Of a stretch of 64,000 nt of DNA, positions 45,618 to 55,320 are shown one piece after another. Location: NCBI RefSeq assembly GCF_003236305.1, contig NZ_POTX01000003.1:22975-86974 (forward strand), in the 5' to 3' direction. The notes beneath the pieces are model-generated. The model made no database searches, had not been told where the DNA came from, and saw nothing but the letters and a program-made list of their open reading frames with translations. A program made the position numbers and the translations under genes. The DNA is from Micromonospora endophytica (GTDB lineage: Bacteria; Actinomycetota; Actinomycetes; Mycobacteriales; Micromonosporaceae). The stretch's first letter is position 1. Every line of letters begins with the position of its first letter.

Positions 45618-48374
45618 TCAGTCGACCAAACCGGGGCCGCCGGCCAGGACGGCGGCCAACTGCCCCCGATTGGTCACACCCAGGCGCGGGTAGATCCGGT
45701 ACAGGTGTGAGCCGACCGTCCGGTGCGAGATGAACAGTCGCTCCCCGATCTCCCGGTTGCTCAGCCCCTGTGCGGCCAGCAGCGCGATCTGCATCTCCTG
45801 GCTGGACAACTGCTCGCCGAGGTTCGCGTACCGCCGTCCGGTGGACTCGCCGGCGGCCCGCAGCTGACTGCGGGCCGCCTCGGCCCACGGGCGCGCGCCC
45901 AGCCGGTCGAACTCGTCGCGGGCTGTCCGCAGCGGGTCGCGGGCCTCGAGGTAGCGCCTTTGCCGGCGTAGCCATCGGCCGTGCTGCAGATGCAGCCGGG
46001 CGCGGATCAGCAGGCACCCACCAGGAAGCGTGGTCAATGCCCGGTGGTACCGCCGCTCCGCCTCGTCCTCCGGGGCGAGCACGGCGTCACAGTAAGCTTC
46101 CGCCATCCGCATCATCTCCGACGGCAGCCGGCTGGCCAGCTCCGGCAGCTCGGCCAGCAGCTCCCGCGCCCGGTCGATGGTGCCGGCGGCCATGGCGGCG
46201 TCGGCCAGGTCGGGCGCGACCAGCCAGCGGCTCACCGAGTGGTGGTGCGGGTCGTGCGGGTCGAACACCCGCGCGAAGATGTCGTACGCCTCGCCGGCGT
46301 GCCCGTCGAAGAGCGCGAGCAGTCCGGTGACCTGCTGCGCTATCGCGGCGGCGAACGGCATCCCGAGGAACAGGCTGCTGGTGCGCAGCTCTCGGATCAT
46401 TCGGCTCGCCGTCCCGCTCTCCCCGCGGGTCACGGCCACCAGCGCGGCCGTGGCGGTGAGGCCGAGCCAGGCGATCGACTCGTCGGTTTCCTGGGCAAGG
46501 AGCCGCCCCTCCTCGGACTCGGCGCGAGCCTGTTCGAGTCGGCCCAGATAGAACCGCGGCCAGCTGCCCGCCAGTGCCCGGGCGAGCAGACCGAGCCGCC
46601 CCTGTGCCCGCCAGATCGCGGCCGTCTGCGCCAGGTACCGCGAGGCGTGTGTGAAGTCGCCGACGACCATTGCTCCGCTGCCCAGAAAGTGCAGCCGGTA
46701 GCCGTCCTGAGGGGCCGGGCCGACCCCGTCGAGCCGCCGGAGCACATCGCGTCCGTGCCGGTACGGCTCGGTGTACAAGCGCACGGTCAGGGTGTGTGGA
46801 GCGTCCGGGTCAGGGTTCCATCGGTCCAGCTCAGCCGCGGTCTCGGCGCGCGTCGCCGTGTCACCGTCCTGGAAGAAGCACCGAGCCGCCGCCCGCCACA
46901 GAAGGTTCTCGGCGACGTGCCGGTCCCCGGCGTCCATCGCCGCCGCCGCCGTCGCAACCATGCCGTGGATGCGCCGGTGCGGCTCGTCCGGTTCGAACGC
47001 GGCGTTGTCGGACACGAGCATGAGTCGACCGTGTTCCACCGGGCCGAGCCCGTGCAGGTCGGCCTGCGCCAGCAGCGCCCTGGTGTGGGCGCGGTCGCTG
47101 AGTTGACTGGACAGTTCCGCCGCCCGGATCAGGATGCCGGTCTGTCGGTGCGGGTCGCGTACCAGCCGGGCTGCGCGGCGTAGGGCGGGGACGCTCATGG
47201 CGATCTTGCCCCGCACCTGCGCCGCGTCGGCGAAGCGCTCGAGGCGGTCGGCCAGGTCTTCGTCCGGACCGATGGCGGCTTCGGCCTGGTGAGCGAGCTG
47301 GCGCTCCGGGTCGTCCGCCAACATGGCGGCCAGGCAACGGTGGACGGCCAACCGGTCGGTGAGCGTGGCCCGCCCGTAGATGGCGGACCGCATCAGCGGA
47401 TGCCGGAACTCGGGGTGCCCGTCGACCAGGGCCACCAGGCCCGCGTCGGTGGCCTCCTGGAGCGCGTCCAGGGTCACCACCGAGCCGGTGAGCCGGCTGG
47501 ACACCGTCAGTAGCTGGTCCAGCGGTGCCGTCGGCTCGGCGGCCAGAACCAACAGGAACATCCGGCAGGCCGGGCTGGTCGGATCGGTACGCGCCCCGAA
47601 CGTGACCTCCAGCCGGCGGGTCAACGGCAGGTGATCGCTCTGCTCGGGCGTGCCGTGCATCGCCTTTGGCAGCTCGACCAGCGCCAACGGATTACCCGCT
47701 GCCCGGGCCAGGATGAGCGCCCGGGCCGGGGGCGGCAGGTCCGGCGCGCCGGCGTCGAGCAGTACGGCGGCGGCCGCCGGGTCGAGCGGTTCGACGGTCA
47801 GGTCAGCCTGGTCGCCCCAGCGGTACGGCTCTGCGCGGTCGGCCCGCGCCGCACCGACGAGCAGGATGGCATGACCATGGGTGCGTCGCGCGACGAAGGT
47901 GAGCACGTCCCGGCTCGGTGTGTCAACCCACTGAAGATCGTCGACTACCAGCAGGACGGGCCGCCGAGCGGCGGCGTCGGCGAGCAGCTCAAGGACCGCC
48001 AGGGCGACCTGGTGCACCTCGGGTTGCGTCTGCTCGGCACCGAATGCCGCGCGGATCGCCTGCCGGTGCCCGGGTGGCAACTGCTCGACGGTCCGGTCCA
48101 ACGGTCGCAGTAGCAGGTGCAGCGCGGCGTACGGGAACCATTGTTCGGTTTCCACCCCGGCCGCAGACAGGACCGTCAGGCCGCCGCCGGTGGCCTCGGC
48201 GCGCAGGGATCGTAGGAGGACGGACTTGCCGACCCCGGCGCTGCCGCGCACGAGCAGCGCGGTGCCTTCTCCTGCCGCGGTCTCGACGACCAGGCGACGC
48301 ATCAACTGCAACTCGGCGTCGCGGCCGATGATCACGGGTATGCCATGGTCAGGACCCCGCATGGCGGTTGTCAT
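45618..48374 (-). CDS. LuxR-family LAL regulator
   Basis: A 918-residue regulator: VIIGRDAELQLMRRLV, Walker A RGSAGVGKSVLL, Walker B VLLVVDDLQWVDTPS, TPR-like middle, and a C-terminal LuxR HTH (LSSQEMQIALLAAQGLSNRE, SHRTVGSHLYRIYPRLGV). The start was set at ATG 48374; the frame continues upstream into the AraC gene region but without homology. It follows an AraC gene on the same strand. Confidence 0.9.
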   Translation of the reverse strand: MTTAMRGPDHGIPVIIGRDAELQLMRRLVVETAAGEGTALLVRGSAGVGKSVLLRSLRAEATGGGLTVLSAAGVETEQWFPYAALHLLLRPLDRTVEQLPPGHRQAIRAAFGAEQTQPEVHQVALAVLELLADAAARRPVLLVVDDLQWVDTPSRDVLTFVARRTHGHAILLVGAARADRAEPYRWGDQADLTVEPLDPAAAAVLLDAGAPDLPPPARALILARAAGNPLALVELPKAMHGTPEQSDHLPLTRRLEVTFGARTDPTSPACRMFLLVLAAEPTAPLDQLLTVSSRLTGSVVTLDALQEATDAGLVALVDGHPEFRHPLMRSAIYGRATLTDRLAVHRCLAAMLADDPERQLAHQAEAAIGPDEDLADRLERFADAAQVRGKIAMSVPALRRAARLVRDPHRQTGILIRAAELSSQLSDRAHTRALLAQADLHGLGPVEHGRLMLVSDNAAFEPDEPHRRIHGMVATAAAAMDAGDRHVAENLLWRAAARCFFQDGDTATRAETAAELDRWNPDPDAPHTLTVRLYTEPYRHGRDVLRRLDGVGPAPQDGYRLHFLGSGAMVVGDFTHASRYLAQTAAIWRAQGRLGLLARALAGSWPRFYLGRLEQARAESEEGRLLAQETDESIAWLGLTATAALVAVTRGESGTASRMIRELRTSSLFLGMPFAAAIAQQVTGLLALFDGHAGEAYDIFARVFDPHDPHHHSVSRWLVAPDLADAAMAAGTIDRARELLAELPELASRLPSEMMRMAEAYCDAVLAPEDEAERRYHRALTTLPGGCLLIRARLHLQHGRWLRRQRRYLEARDPLRTARDEFDRLGARPWAEAARSQLRAAGESTGRRYANLGEQLSSQEMQIALLAAQGLSNREIGERLFISHRTVGSHLYRIYPRLGVTNRGQLAAVLAGGPGLVD

Positions 48375-48475
48375 GCCGCAACTGTGCCAATCAGGGTTGG
48401 GTGAAATGTCGCGATGGTGGCCCGGTGGGCGTCCACTCGAAATGATCGTGCAGCCACGGACAACATTCTGCAGTG

Positions 48476-49447
48476 TCAGCTGTGACCCTGGTCGTCGCCG
48501 CCTGCCACCGCCCGCCAGCCGGTCGGGGTGATGCCGTAGGCCAGCCGGAACCGGCGGCTGAAATGGGCGGGATCGCGGAACCCCCAGCGGTGGGCGATCG
48601 CGGCCACGGTGCGGTTCGCGTACGCCGAGCTGGCCAGGTCGGCCTTGGCATTCTCCAGTCGCTGCCCGATGATCCACTGTTCGATGCTGAAGCCGTCGCG
48701 GGCGCACACGGAGTAGAGGTGCCGCACCGAGACGTGCAGGGCGGCGGCTATCGCGTCCGGGCCGAGGCCCTCGTCGGCGAGGTGTTGGGCGATGTATGCC
48801 CGGACCTGGGTGAGCAGCGTGGCACCCTCGGCTGGCGGATAAGGGCGGTCGGCCGCGGACAGCAGCAATGAGCGTGCCAGCTCGACCGTGGACCGTCCCA
48901 TTCCTGCCGCCACCTGCGGGTCCAGCCGATCCGGGCTGCGGGTCAGCGCCGTTATGTGGGCGGTCATCAGCTCGTAGAGCGGGCTGCTGGGCAGCGCCGC
49001 AGCGGCCCGCCTGATGACGTCCATCGGCAGGTCCAGCTCGTCGATGGGGATCTGCAGCGCACAGCCGGCGTTCCGATGAAACTGGCTGAACCGGTAGGGC
49101 GATGTGAGGTCGATGCAGCTGAGCGCGCCCACGGGTACGAGCCGGACGCGGTCGAACTGCTCGTGGTGCCCGACGTTGCGGGTCTGGACGGCGAGTGAGA
49201 TCATCGGCGTGCATCCCATCCTGGTCTGCCGAGGGCTGCGCACCAGTTGCACGCGGTGGTTGATCCGGGTGCGTAGCGCTTGGACGCGGCCCAGCCTCCA
49301 GGTGGCGAGCCGGGCCGACAGCGGCACGCCCGGCCCCGGTGGATCGAGGGTGACGCTGGACGGCACGGTGGCGTCGATGACCACGGATCGGAAGGCGTCG
49401 ACGCGCTCGGTCACCGCGATGGATTCGGTGTCGAAGACGACTGTCAC
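48476..49447 (-). CDS. AraC-family regulator with AraC-binding-like N-terminal domain
   Basis: A 323-residue protein. The N-terminal half fits the AraC_binding_2/cupin type (VFDTESIAVTERVDAFRSVV). The C-terminal two HTH motifs are complete (LGPDAIAAALHVSVRHLYSV, TVAAIAHRWGFRDPAHFSRR, RLAYGITPTGWR). This group often controls catabolic or antibiotic genes. The target is unknown; the next gene downstream is a LAL regulator. Confidence 0.85.
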   Translation of the reverse strand: MTVVFDTESIAVTERVDAFRSVVIDATVPSSVTLDPPGPGVPLSARLATWRLGRVQALRTRINHRVQLVRSPRQTRMGCTPMISLAVQTRNVGHHEQFDRVRLVPVGALSCIDLTSPYRFSQFHRNAGCALQIPIDELDLPMDVIRRAAAALPSSPLYELMTAHITALTRSPDRLDPQVAAGMGRSTVELARSLLLSAADRPYPPAEGATLLTQVRAYIAQHLADEGLGPDAIAAALHVSVRHLYSVCARDGFSIEQWIIGQRLENAKADLASSAYANRTVAAIAHRWGFRDPAHFSRRFRLAYGITPTGWRAVAGGDDQGHS

Positions 49448-49559
49448 GGACCGCGACCCCCTCCACCAGCGCTGGCCCTTGCCGCAATTGTCTCCCGGGC
49501 CCCGGCCGGACGTCCATCGGCCGGGCGGTGCACCGCGCGGTCGTCAACCGCCGTCGTCG

Positions 49560-51350
49560 TCACCGCCGCTCCCGCGACGGATGCGGGGCGGAGCCGGGAT
49601 GCGCCGGCCGACGCTCCCGGACGGCGACCGTATCCCGCCTGGGCGCCCGGAGTCGGGTGGGTCTCGGCGCAGCCTCATGGTGGTCCGTCTCGTACCCGCG
49701 GCCGGCGGTGTACGCCCGCAGCTGATCGTGCAGCTCAGCTCCGCCGGACCGGCCGTGGGCACGCTTACGCCCGGCCGGTTCGGCCACAGCCTCCCCGACC
49801 CGACGGTGGTCCACGGCGGCGAGGGCGGCGATCGCCGCGAGCGGCAGGTCTGGGCGCGCGGCGGCCCGGGCGGCCACCTTCGCGACGGCCAGCGGCAGCC
49901 GACCGCTGCGGATGATGATCTCCTCGACCGCTGTCGGATCCGCGGCGACCCGCGCGCTGCCCAGGCACCGCACCAGATGTTCCCGCGCCTCGTCGGCCGA
50001 GGGCAGGGTCAGTGGCAGGGGATGGGCGCCGGCGGTACTGATCAGTCCGATGCTGCGCTGCCGGCTGGTCACGATGGCCAGGCAGCCTGGGGCGCCGGGA
50101 AGCAGATGTCGCACCTGCTCGAAGTCCCGGCAGTTGTCCAGCACGATCAGGATCCGGCGGCCGGCGAGAATGCTGCGATAGCGGCCGGCCAGCGCGTGCA
50201 GGTCGGTCGGCATCGCCCCCTCCGGAACGCCGAGGGAGCTGAGAAACCCCCGGAGCGCCTCGCCGGGGCTCATCGCCGCCCCCTCCGCGCTGCAACCGCG
50301 CAGGTCGGCGTAGAGCTGCCCGTCCGGGTACCGGGAGGCGAGACGGTGCCCCAGCTGAATCGCGAACGTGGTCTTGCCGATGCCCGGCATGCCGTCGATC
50401 GCCAGGGCCACGGTGGCCCGCCCCTGCCGCCGGTCCTCGTCGAGTAACAGCTCGGCGCGCGCCAGGACGTCCGCGCGGCCGCTGAAGAAGGGGTGGCCCG
50501 GCGGCAGCTGAGCCGGTGTGCAAGGCGGCTCCACCGACCGGATCTCTTCCTTTCCGCCCGCCGACGGATGCCCGCCCCGGTGGATGGTGGCAGCCCTGAA
50601 CCGCTGGTGCAGCACGCGCTGGTAGGCCTCGCTCAGCTCGTGACTCGGGTCCATTCCGAGCTCGACGCTGAGCCGTTGGCGGATCTCCTGGAAGCTTGCC
50701 AGCGCCTCGGCCTGCCGGCCGTCCGCCGCCAGCGCCAGCACCAGGCGGGCCCGTAGTGCCTCGTCGAGCGGATCCCGGTCGATTGCCTGGCGCAGCGCCG
50801 GGATCACCCGCCGCACGTCGTCGGTGAGCAGGGCGACATCGGCGGCGTCCCGGACCACCTGGGCCCGCTCGGCGTCGATCGCGGCGAAGGCGGGCTGGCG
50901 GCGTAGGTCCGGTGCCAGGCCCGCCGCGCAGGAACCGCGCCACAGGGCCAGCGCCTCGGCGTAGCGCGCGACCGCGTGGCCGGGCTCGTCAGCGCGCCTG
51001 GCTTCGGCCGCGAGACGACGGAAGCGGAGCAGGTCGACGCCGTCCTCGTCGACCCGCAGTTGGTAACCAGCCGCCTGCCTGACGAGGTACGCACCGACGG
51101 CCCGCACCGGCAGATCCGGTTCGATGATCCGCCGCAGCAGGCCGATGTGCCGATGGATGACATTGGCGGCGCTGGTGGGCGGATCCTGGCCCCAGAGCGT
51201 GTCGACCAGCTCGGCGAGGGTGACCACCGATCCGTGGCGGACCAGCAGCAGTGCGAGCACGAGTCGCTGCTGACGACCACCGAGATCAACTTCGACGTCA
51301 CCACGCCGGGCACCGACCGGGCCGAGGATAGTGAAACGCACAACTGTCAC
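49560..51350 (-). CDS. SARP-type regulator with BTAD and NB-ARC, C-terminal part eroded
   Basis: A 596-residue protein: winged helix (VVRFTILGPVGARRGDVEVD, NVIHRHIGLLRRI), BTAD to about residue 250, then NB-ARC with Walker A DGMPGIGKTTFA and Walker B LIVLDNCRDFEQ. After AARPDLPLAAIAAL the family sequence stops and turns into Arg/Pro-rich, unrelated residues, so the usual TPR region is missing. The GTG start at 51350 follows AAAGGAG. The DNA-binding half is intact. It is the best candidate for binding the 11-bp CACT repeats found at six promoters in this part of the window. Confidence 0.8.
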   Translation of the reverse strand: MTVVRFTILGPVGARRGDVEVDLGGRQQRLVLALLLVRHGSVVTLAELVDTLWGQDPPTSAANVIHRHIGLLRRIIEPDLPVRAVGAYLVRQAAGYQLRVDEDGVDLLRFRRLAAEARRADEPGHAVARYAEALALWRGSCAAGLAPDLRRQPAFAAIDAERAQVVRDAADVALLTDDVRRVIPALRQAIDRDPLDEALRARLVLALAADGRQAEALASFQEIRQRLSVELGMDPSHELSEAYQRVLHQRFRAATIHRGGHPSAGGKEEIRSVEPPCTPAQLPPGHPFFSGRADVLARAELLLDEDRRQGRATVALAIDGMPGIGKTTFAIQLGHRLASRYPDGQLYADLRGCSAEGAAMSPGEALRGFLSSLGVPEGAMPTDLHALAGRYRSILAGRRILIVLDNCRDFEQVRHLLPGAPGCLAIVTSRQRSIGLISTAGAHPLPLTLPSADEAREHLVRCLGSARVAADPTAVEEIIIRSGRLPLAVAKVAARAAARPDLPLAAIAALAAVDHRRVGEAVAEPAGRKRAHGRSGGAELHDQLRAYTAGRGYETDHHEAAPRPTRLRAPRRDTVAVRERRPAHPGSAPHPSRERR

Positions 51351-51547
51351 ACTCCTTTCATCCCGCGAAAGGGGCCAACCGGCCGACCTTCGCTGAGGCG
51401 ATCGACGCCGTCCCGCGCCCACTACGAGACTGGCCGTCGCCGGCACCCAGGTCATCAGTCGCGCGACTGCGTCGGCGGCGAGCGTGACTCAAATGGCTAG
51501 GTCACCGACGGTCCGTTCGCGGGTGCCGGTGCTTGTAAGGTCGGCAC

Positions 51548-54271
51548 GTGACCGACCTCCTGCCGGGCCGCGACGAGGAGCTCGCGAGGCTGCACGCGCT
51601 GATCCGCAACGGTGTGGCGGGCCGTGGCGGCGCGTTGCTACTGCGGGGGCCGGCCGGCATCGGAAAGACGGCGCTGTTGGGTCGTGCCGTCGAGGCGGCG
51701 CTGGCCGCCGGTGCCCGCGTGCTGACCGGGTCGGGCGCGCAAGCCGAGTACGCGCTCGGTCACTCGATGCTCGGTCAGTTGCTCGGCCCCGTGGCAGCCG
51801 AGGCCGCCCGGTTCGCCATCCTCGAAGACCTGCTGCGGGACGCCGGCAGCGCGGCGGCACCGTACGCGGTCGCGCGGGCCACGCTGGAACTCACCACCAC
51901 CCTTGCCGAGCAGGCGCCGGTGGTGCTCGTGGTCGACGACCTGCATCATGCGGACCCGACCTCCACCGTCGTGCTGTCCTTCGTCGGCCGGCGGATCGCC
52001 TCGGATCCCGTCGTCCTCATCGGTGCGTACCGGGACGATTCAGAAAGCCACCCAGCGTTTGCCGCCGACATACCCACGATCGCGCTGCCGCCGCTGGATC
52101 CTTCGGCGGCGGACCGGATCCTGCGAGCGCACGCGCCGCACCTCAATGCCGCGGGACGGCATCGCATTCTGCGGGAGTCCGGCGGAAACCCGCTCGCGCT
52201 GGCCGAACTGGCCCGGACCCCCGACCGTTCGCCCTCGTCGACGGCCCCCGACGAGGTGCCGCTCACCGAGCGGTTGACGCAGACCTTCGCCGCGCGGGCC
52301 GCGGCGCTGCCCACACCCACCCGGCAGGCCCTCGTCGTGGCGGCCCTGGGGGACGGCGGCCTGGACGAGGTGCTGACCGCCGCCAGCGCGGTGGCGGGCC
52401 ACCCAGTGGACCAGTCGGACCTGGAAGCCGCCGCGGCGGCCAGGATCATCGAACCCCTCGATGCCAGACAGCCGGTGCGGTTCCGGCACCCCCTGATCCG
52501 GTCCGCGATCAGCCAGACAGCCGACGCCCAGGTGCGCCGGTCATGTCACCGTGCGCTGGCCACGCTGACCGCCGACCGCCCGGAACGGCGCGCCTGGCAC
52601 CGGGCGGCCGCAGCCGACGAACCTGACGAACGAATCGCCACGGACCTGGAGAACGCGGCCCACCCGATGCGCGACCGGGGCAGCGGCGCCGTCGCGCACC
52701 GGATGTTCCTGCGCGCCGCCGAGCTCACCGTGGCACCGGACCGGCGGCAGCGGCGACTGATGGCCGCGCTCGTCGCCGCCGCTGACCTGGGCGACGCGCA
52801 GGAGGTGGGACGCCTCTTCCGGCTCATCGAACCGAGTCGGCTGGACGCCCCGTCCCGGCTGCTCCTCACGCTGTTGCGGGGCAGTTACCTCGAGGGCGGC
52901 TGGGGCACCGAAGCGGAGGTGTCGATTATGACCGAGACGGCTGCGGCCGTCGCCACCGACTACGAGCAGGCCCTGGTCAGCATCGGGGAGGTCGCCACGC
53001 GCTTCTACTGGTCGGGTGACCTCAGCGACCCGCTGCGCGCGGCGCTGGCGGACATCGTCGACCGGCTGCCGATACCGGCGGACGATCCGCGACGACTGCA
53101 TGCCGAGGCGATGTTGAAGCCGGTCGAGCGCGGGGCGTCGGTGTTACGGCGGCTGCGCGGCGTCGACACGTCGGCGCTCGGCCCCGTCGGCCTCTATCAG
53201 GTCGGCCTCGCGGCTCAGGTCGCCGGCGACCTGAGCCTCTCGCTTCGCCTGCAGGCCAGGGCGATCGCCGCCCTGCGTGACTCCGGGCAGCTGACCCTGC
53301 TGGTGCACCTGCTCACCTCGCAGAGCCTCGCGGCGCTGCTGCTCGGAGACGCACGCCTGGCCGCGGCCTGCGCCGATGAAGCAACCCGGCTGGCACCGGA
53401 CACCGGCCAGCCGTTGTCCGTTCCGGTGGGGCAGATACTGGGCGCTGCGGCGGCGGGGCTGCGCGGCGACGTCGCCGCCGCCGAGACCCTGGCCGCCGAG
53501 GCGGAGCAGATCCTGATGCCGCTGGACGCCGTCGAGGTGCTGATCCTCGTGCGGCTCGCGCGCGGGATCACGGCGCTCGGTGGCAAGCGCCCCGAGGAGG
53601 CGTACGAGCAGCTACGGGCGATCTGCACGGCCGGCGCGCCCGGCTTCCACGTTCACTTCCGGCTCTTTCTCGTCGAGTACCTTGCTGAGGCCGCTGTCCG
53701 GGCGGGCCGGCACGAGGAACTCGACGCCCTGGTCCGGGAGTTGGCCCCGGTGGCCGAGCAGTCAGGATTTCCCGCGCTGGTGGCCGGCCTGCGCTACGCC
53801 GCCGCCGTCCGCGCCGACGACGAACGGGCCGACGAGGCGTTCCACCAGGCCCTCAGCGCGGACGAAGTCGGTGCGGCTGGTCGGGCGCACCTGCAGTTGG
53901 CGTACGGACGGTCGCTACGCCGGCGGCGCCGGCTGCCGGAGAGCCGGCAGCAGCTGCGGGCCGCGATGCGGACCTATGACGCACTCGGTCTGGGGCCGTG
54001 GAGCGAACTCGCCCGCGCGCAGTTGCGGGCCTCCGGTGAACGTGTCGCCGCCCCCCAGGCCGGCGGGGTCGACCGGCTTACCCCCCAGGAGATGCAGATC
54101 GCCGCGCTCGCTGCCCAAGGCTTCACCAACCGCGACATCGGCCAGCGGTTGTACCTGTCGCCTCGAACGATCGGTTCACACCTCTACCGCGTCTTTCCCA
54201 AGCTGGGTATCACCTCACGTACCGAGTTGGCGCAGGTGCTCGGCGCCACGGTCGCCGAGTTCAGCCGGTAG
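51548..54271 (+). CDS. LuxR-family LAL regulator
   Basis: A 907-residue protein: LPGRDEELARLHALI, Walker A RGPAGIGKTALL, Walker B VVLVVDDLHHADPTS, TPR-like middle and LuxR HTH (LTPQEMQIAALAAQGFTNRD, SPRTIGSHLYRVFPKLGI). The GTG start at 51548 directly follows the divergent SARP promoter region (198 nt shared). It belongs to the same subgroup as the 45618-48374 gene and is less like the two copies in regions 2 and 3. Confidence 0.9.
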   Translation: MTDLLPGRDEELARLHALIRNGVAGRGGALLLRGPAGIGKTALLGRAVEAALAAGARVLTGSGAQAEYALGHSMLGQLLGPVAAEAARFAILEDLLRDAGSAAAPYAVARATLELTTTLAEQAPVVLVVDDLHHADPTSTVVLSFVGRRIASDPVVLIGAYRDDSESHPAFAADIPTIALPPLDPSAADRILRAHAPHLNAAGRHRILRESGGNPLALAELARTPDRSPSSTAPDEVPLTERLTQTFAARAAALPTPTRQALVVAALGDGGLDEVLTAASAVAGHPVDQSDLEAAAAARIIEPLDARQPVRFRHPLIRSAISQTADAQVRRSCHRALATLTADRPERRAWHRAAAADEPDERIATDLENAAHPMRDRGSGAVAHRMFLRAAELTVAPDRRQRRLMAALVAAADLGDAQEVGRLFRLIEPSRLDAPSRLLLTLLRGSYLEGGWGTEAEVSIMTETAAAVATDYEQALVSIGEVATRFYWSGDLSDPLRAALADIVDRLPIPADDPRRLHAEAMLKPVERGASVLRRLRGVDTSALGPVGLYQVGLAAQVAGDLSLSLRLQARAIAALRDSGQLTLLVHLLTSQSLAALLLGDARLAAACADEATRLAPDTGQPLSVPVGQILGAAAAGLRGDVAAAETLAAEAEQILMPLDAVEVLILVRLARGITALGGKRPEEAYEQLRAICTAGAPGFHVHFRLFLVEYLAEAAVRAGRHEELDALVRELAPVAEQSGFPALVAGLRYAAAVRADDERADEAFHQALSADEVGAAGRAHLQLAYGRSLRRRRRLPESRQQLRAAMRTYDALGLGPWSELARAQLRASGERVAAPQAGGVDRLTPQEMQIAALAAQGFTNRDIGQRLYLSPRTIGSHLYRVFPKLGITSRTELAQVLGATVAEFSR

Positions 54272-54362
54272 GCCGGCGCGCCACGGCGTCAGCCCTGGAG
54301 GTCGCCCGCCGACCGCGGGCGCCGCGGAGTAACAGATGCGCGGACCCTGGCGTCTTGACGGC

Positions 54363-54821
54363 ATGACCACTCCATCTTCCGGTGCTTCCGTCCTCGCCAA
54401 GCGGAAATGGCTGCGCGGCGGGCTGTTCACGTTGTCCGGCCTGCAGACCCTCGTCTCCGTCTGGCAGTACGCGTTCCCACGCTCCTTCTACGACGACTTC
54501 CCCACGGTGCAGCTCGATCCGCCGTACAACGAGCATCTGGTGTCCGATGTCGGCGGCCTGGGCCTGGCGCTGGCCGCCGTGCTCTTCCTCGCCGCCCGGG
54601 CCCTCCAGCACACGGTCGTCACGGCGGCGCTCACCGGCTACCTGGTCTACGCGGGCGCGCATTTCCTCTACCACGTCACGCACTTCGCCCACTTCTCGCC
54701 GGAGGCAGCGCTGGGCGTCGGTACCGGACTGGGTGTCGAGGTCGTCCTGGCGATCTCGTTGCTCTATCTCGCGCGGCAGGCGGAGCCCGGCGCCACGGCG
54801 AGCGCTCGGCGGTCGGCATGA
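54363..54821 (+). CDS. four-helix membrane protein of unknown function
   Basis: A 152-residue protein with about four hydrophobic helices and conserved-looking loops (FPRSFYDDFPTV, PPYNEHLVSDVGG, YAGAHFLYHVTHF). The histidines in helix three and four regions are notable. The start is ATG 54363. Its stop overlaps the next ATG (ATGA). It resembles small DUF4345/DoxX-like membrane proteins, but I am not certain of the family. Confidence 0.55.
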   Translation: MTTPSSGASVLAKRKWLRGGLFTLSGLQTLVSVWQYAFPRSFYDDFPTVQLDPPYNEHLVSDVGGLGLALAAVLFLAARALQHTVVTAALTGYLVYAGAHFLYHVTHFAHFSPEAALGVGTGLGVEVVLAISLLYLARQAEPGATASARRSA

Positions 54822-55320
54822 GATCCCGCTGGTCCGCGGTCACCTGGGCCCTGGCCGGCCTCGCGGCGGTGCTGGCGCTGGCGCTGCCGCTCGTCACCAC
54901 CGGCAGAGCGGCCATTCTCCCGGTGCTGTTGCTGGCGGCACCGGTGGCGTTGATCGACGGGGTCCGCCGGTACGGCTGGATGGCTGTTCTTCCTCGTCGA
55001 GACGCTGGTGATCAGCAACGTCTACGAGAACCTCAGTGTGGAGACCGGCTTCCCGTTCGGCCACTACCACTACACCGGGGGGCCGCAATTGGTCCACGTA
55101 CCGATCTACATCGGCCCGGTGTACGTGGGCCTAGGCTATCTCTGCTGGCGCCTCGCCGGGCTGATCCTCGCCGGCCGCCGGCTGACAGATGCCGGCGGGA
55201 AGTCGCCACCAGACACCTCGTCGGCCGTCGACCTCGCGCCGAACGGTGTGGTGATGTGCATGGCTGCCTGCTGTCCGGTGGGTGGCGCACCGAGGTGGCG
55301 GGGCCGGACACCGCCTACTT
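54818..55320 (+). pseudogene. carotenoid-biosynthesis (CruF/DUF422)-like membrane protein, frameshifted and truncated
   Basis: The N-terminal helices read WALAGLAAVLALALPLVT. Near 54985 a frameshift is needed to continue into FFLVETLVISNVYENLSVET and GFPFGHYHYTGGPQLVHVP, the DUF422 signature. After the next helix (GLGYLCWRLAGLILAG) the sequence leaves the family and ends at the 3' end of the convergent sigma-factor gene. The conserved C-terminal half is missing. Confidence 0.65.

Noticed and set aside
44116..46017. 633-codon minus-strand open frame spanning two LAL-like segments
   Set aside because: It only links a LAL remnant (44215-44425) to an off-frame reading of the USP region and the next LAL gene. 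It is not a single gene.
48375..49547. N-terminal extension of the LAL gene frame up to 49547
   Set aside because: The extension overlaps the AraC gene in another frame and has no LAL homology. The ATPase domain starts just after 48374.
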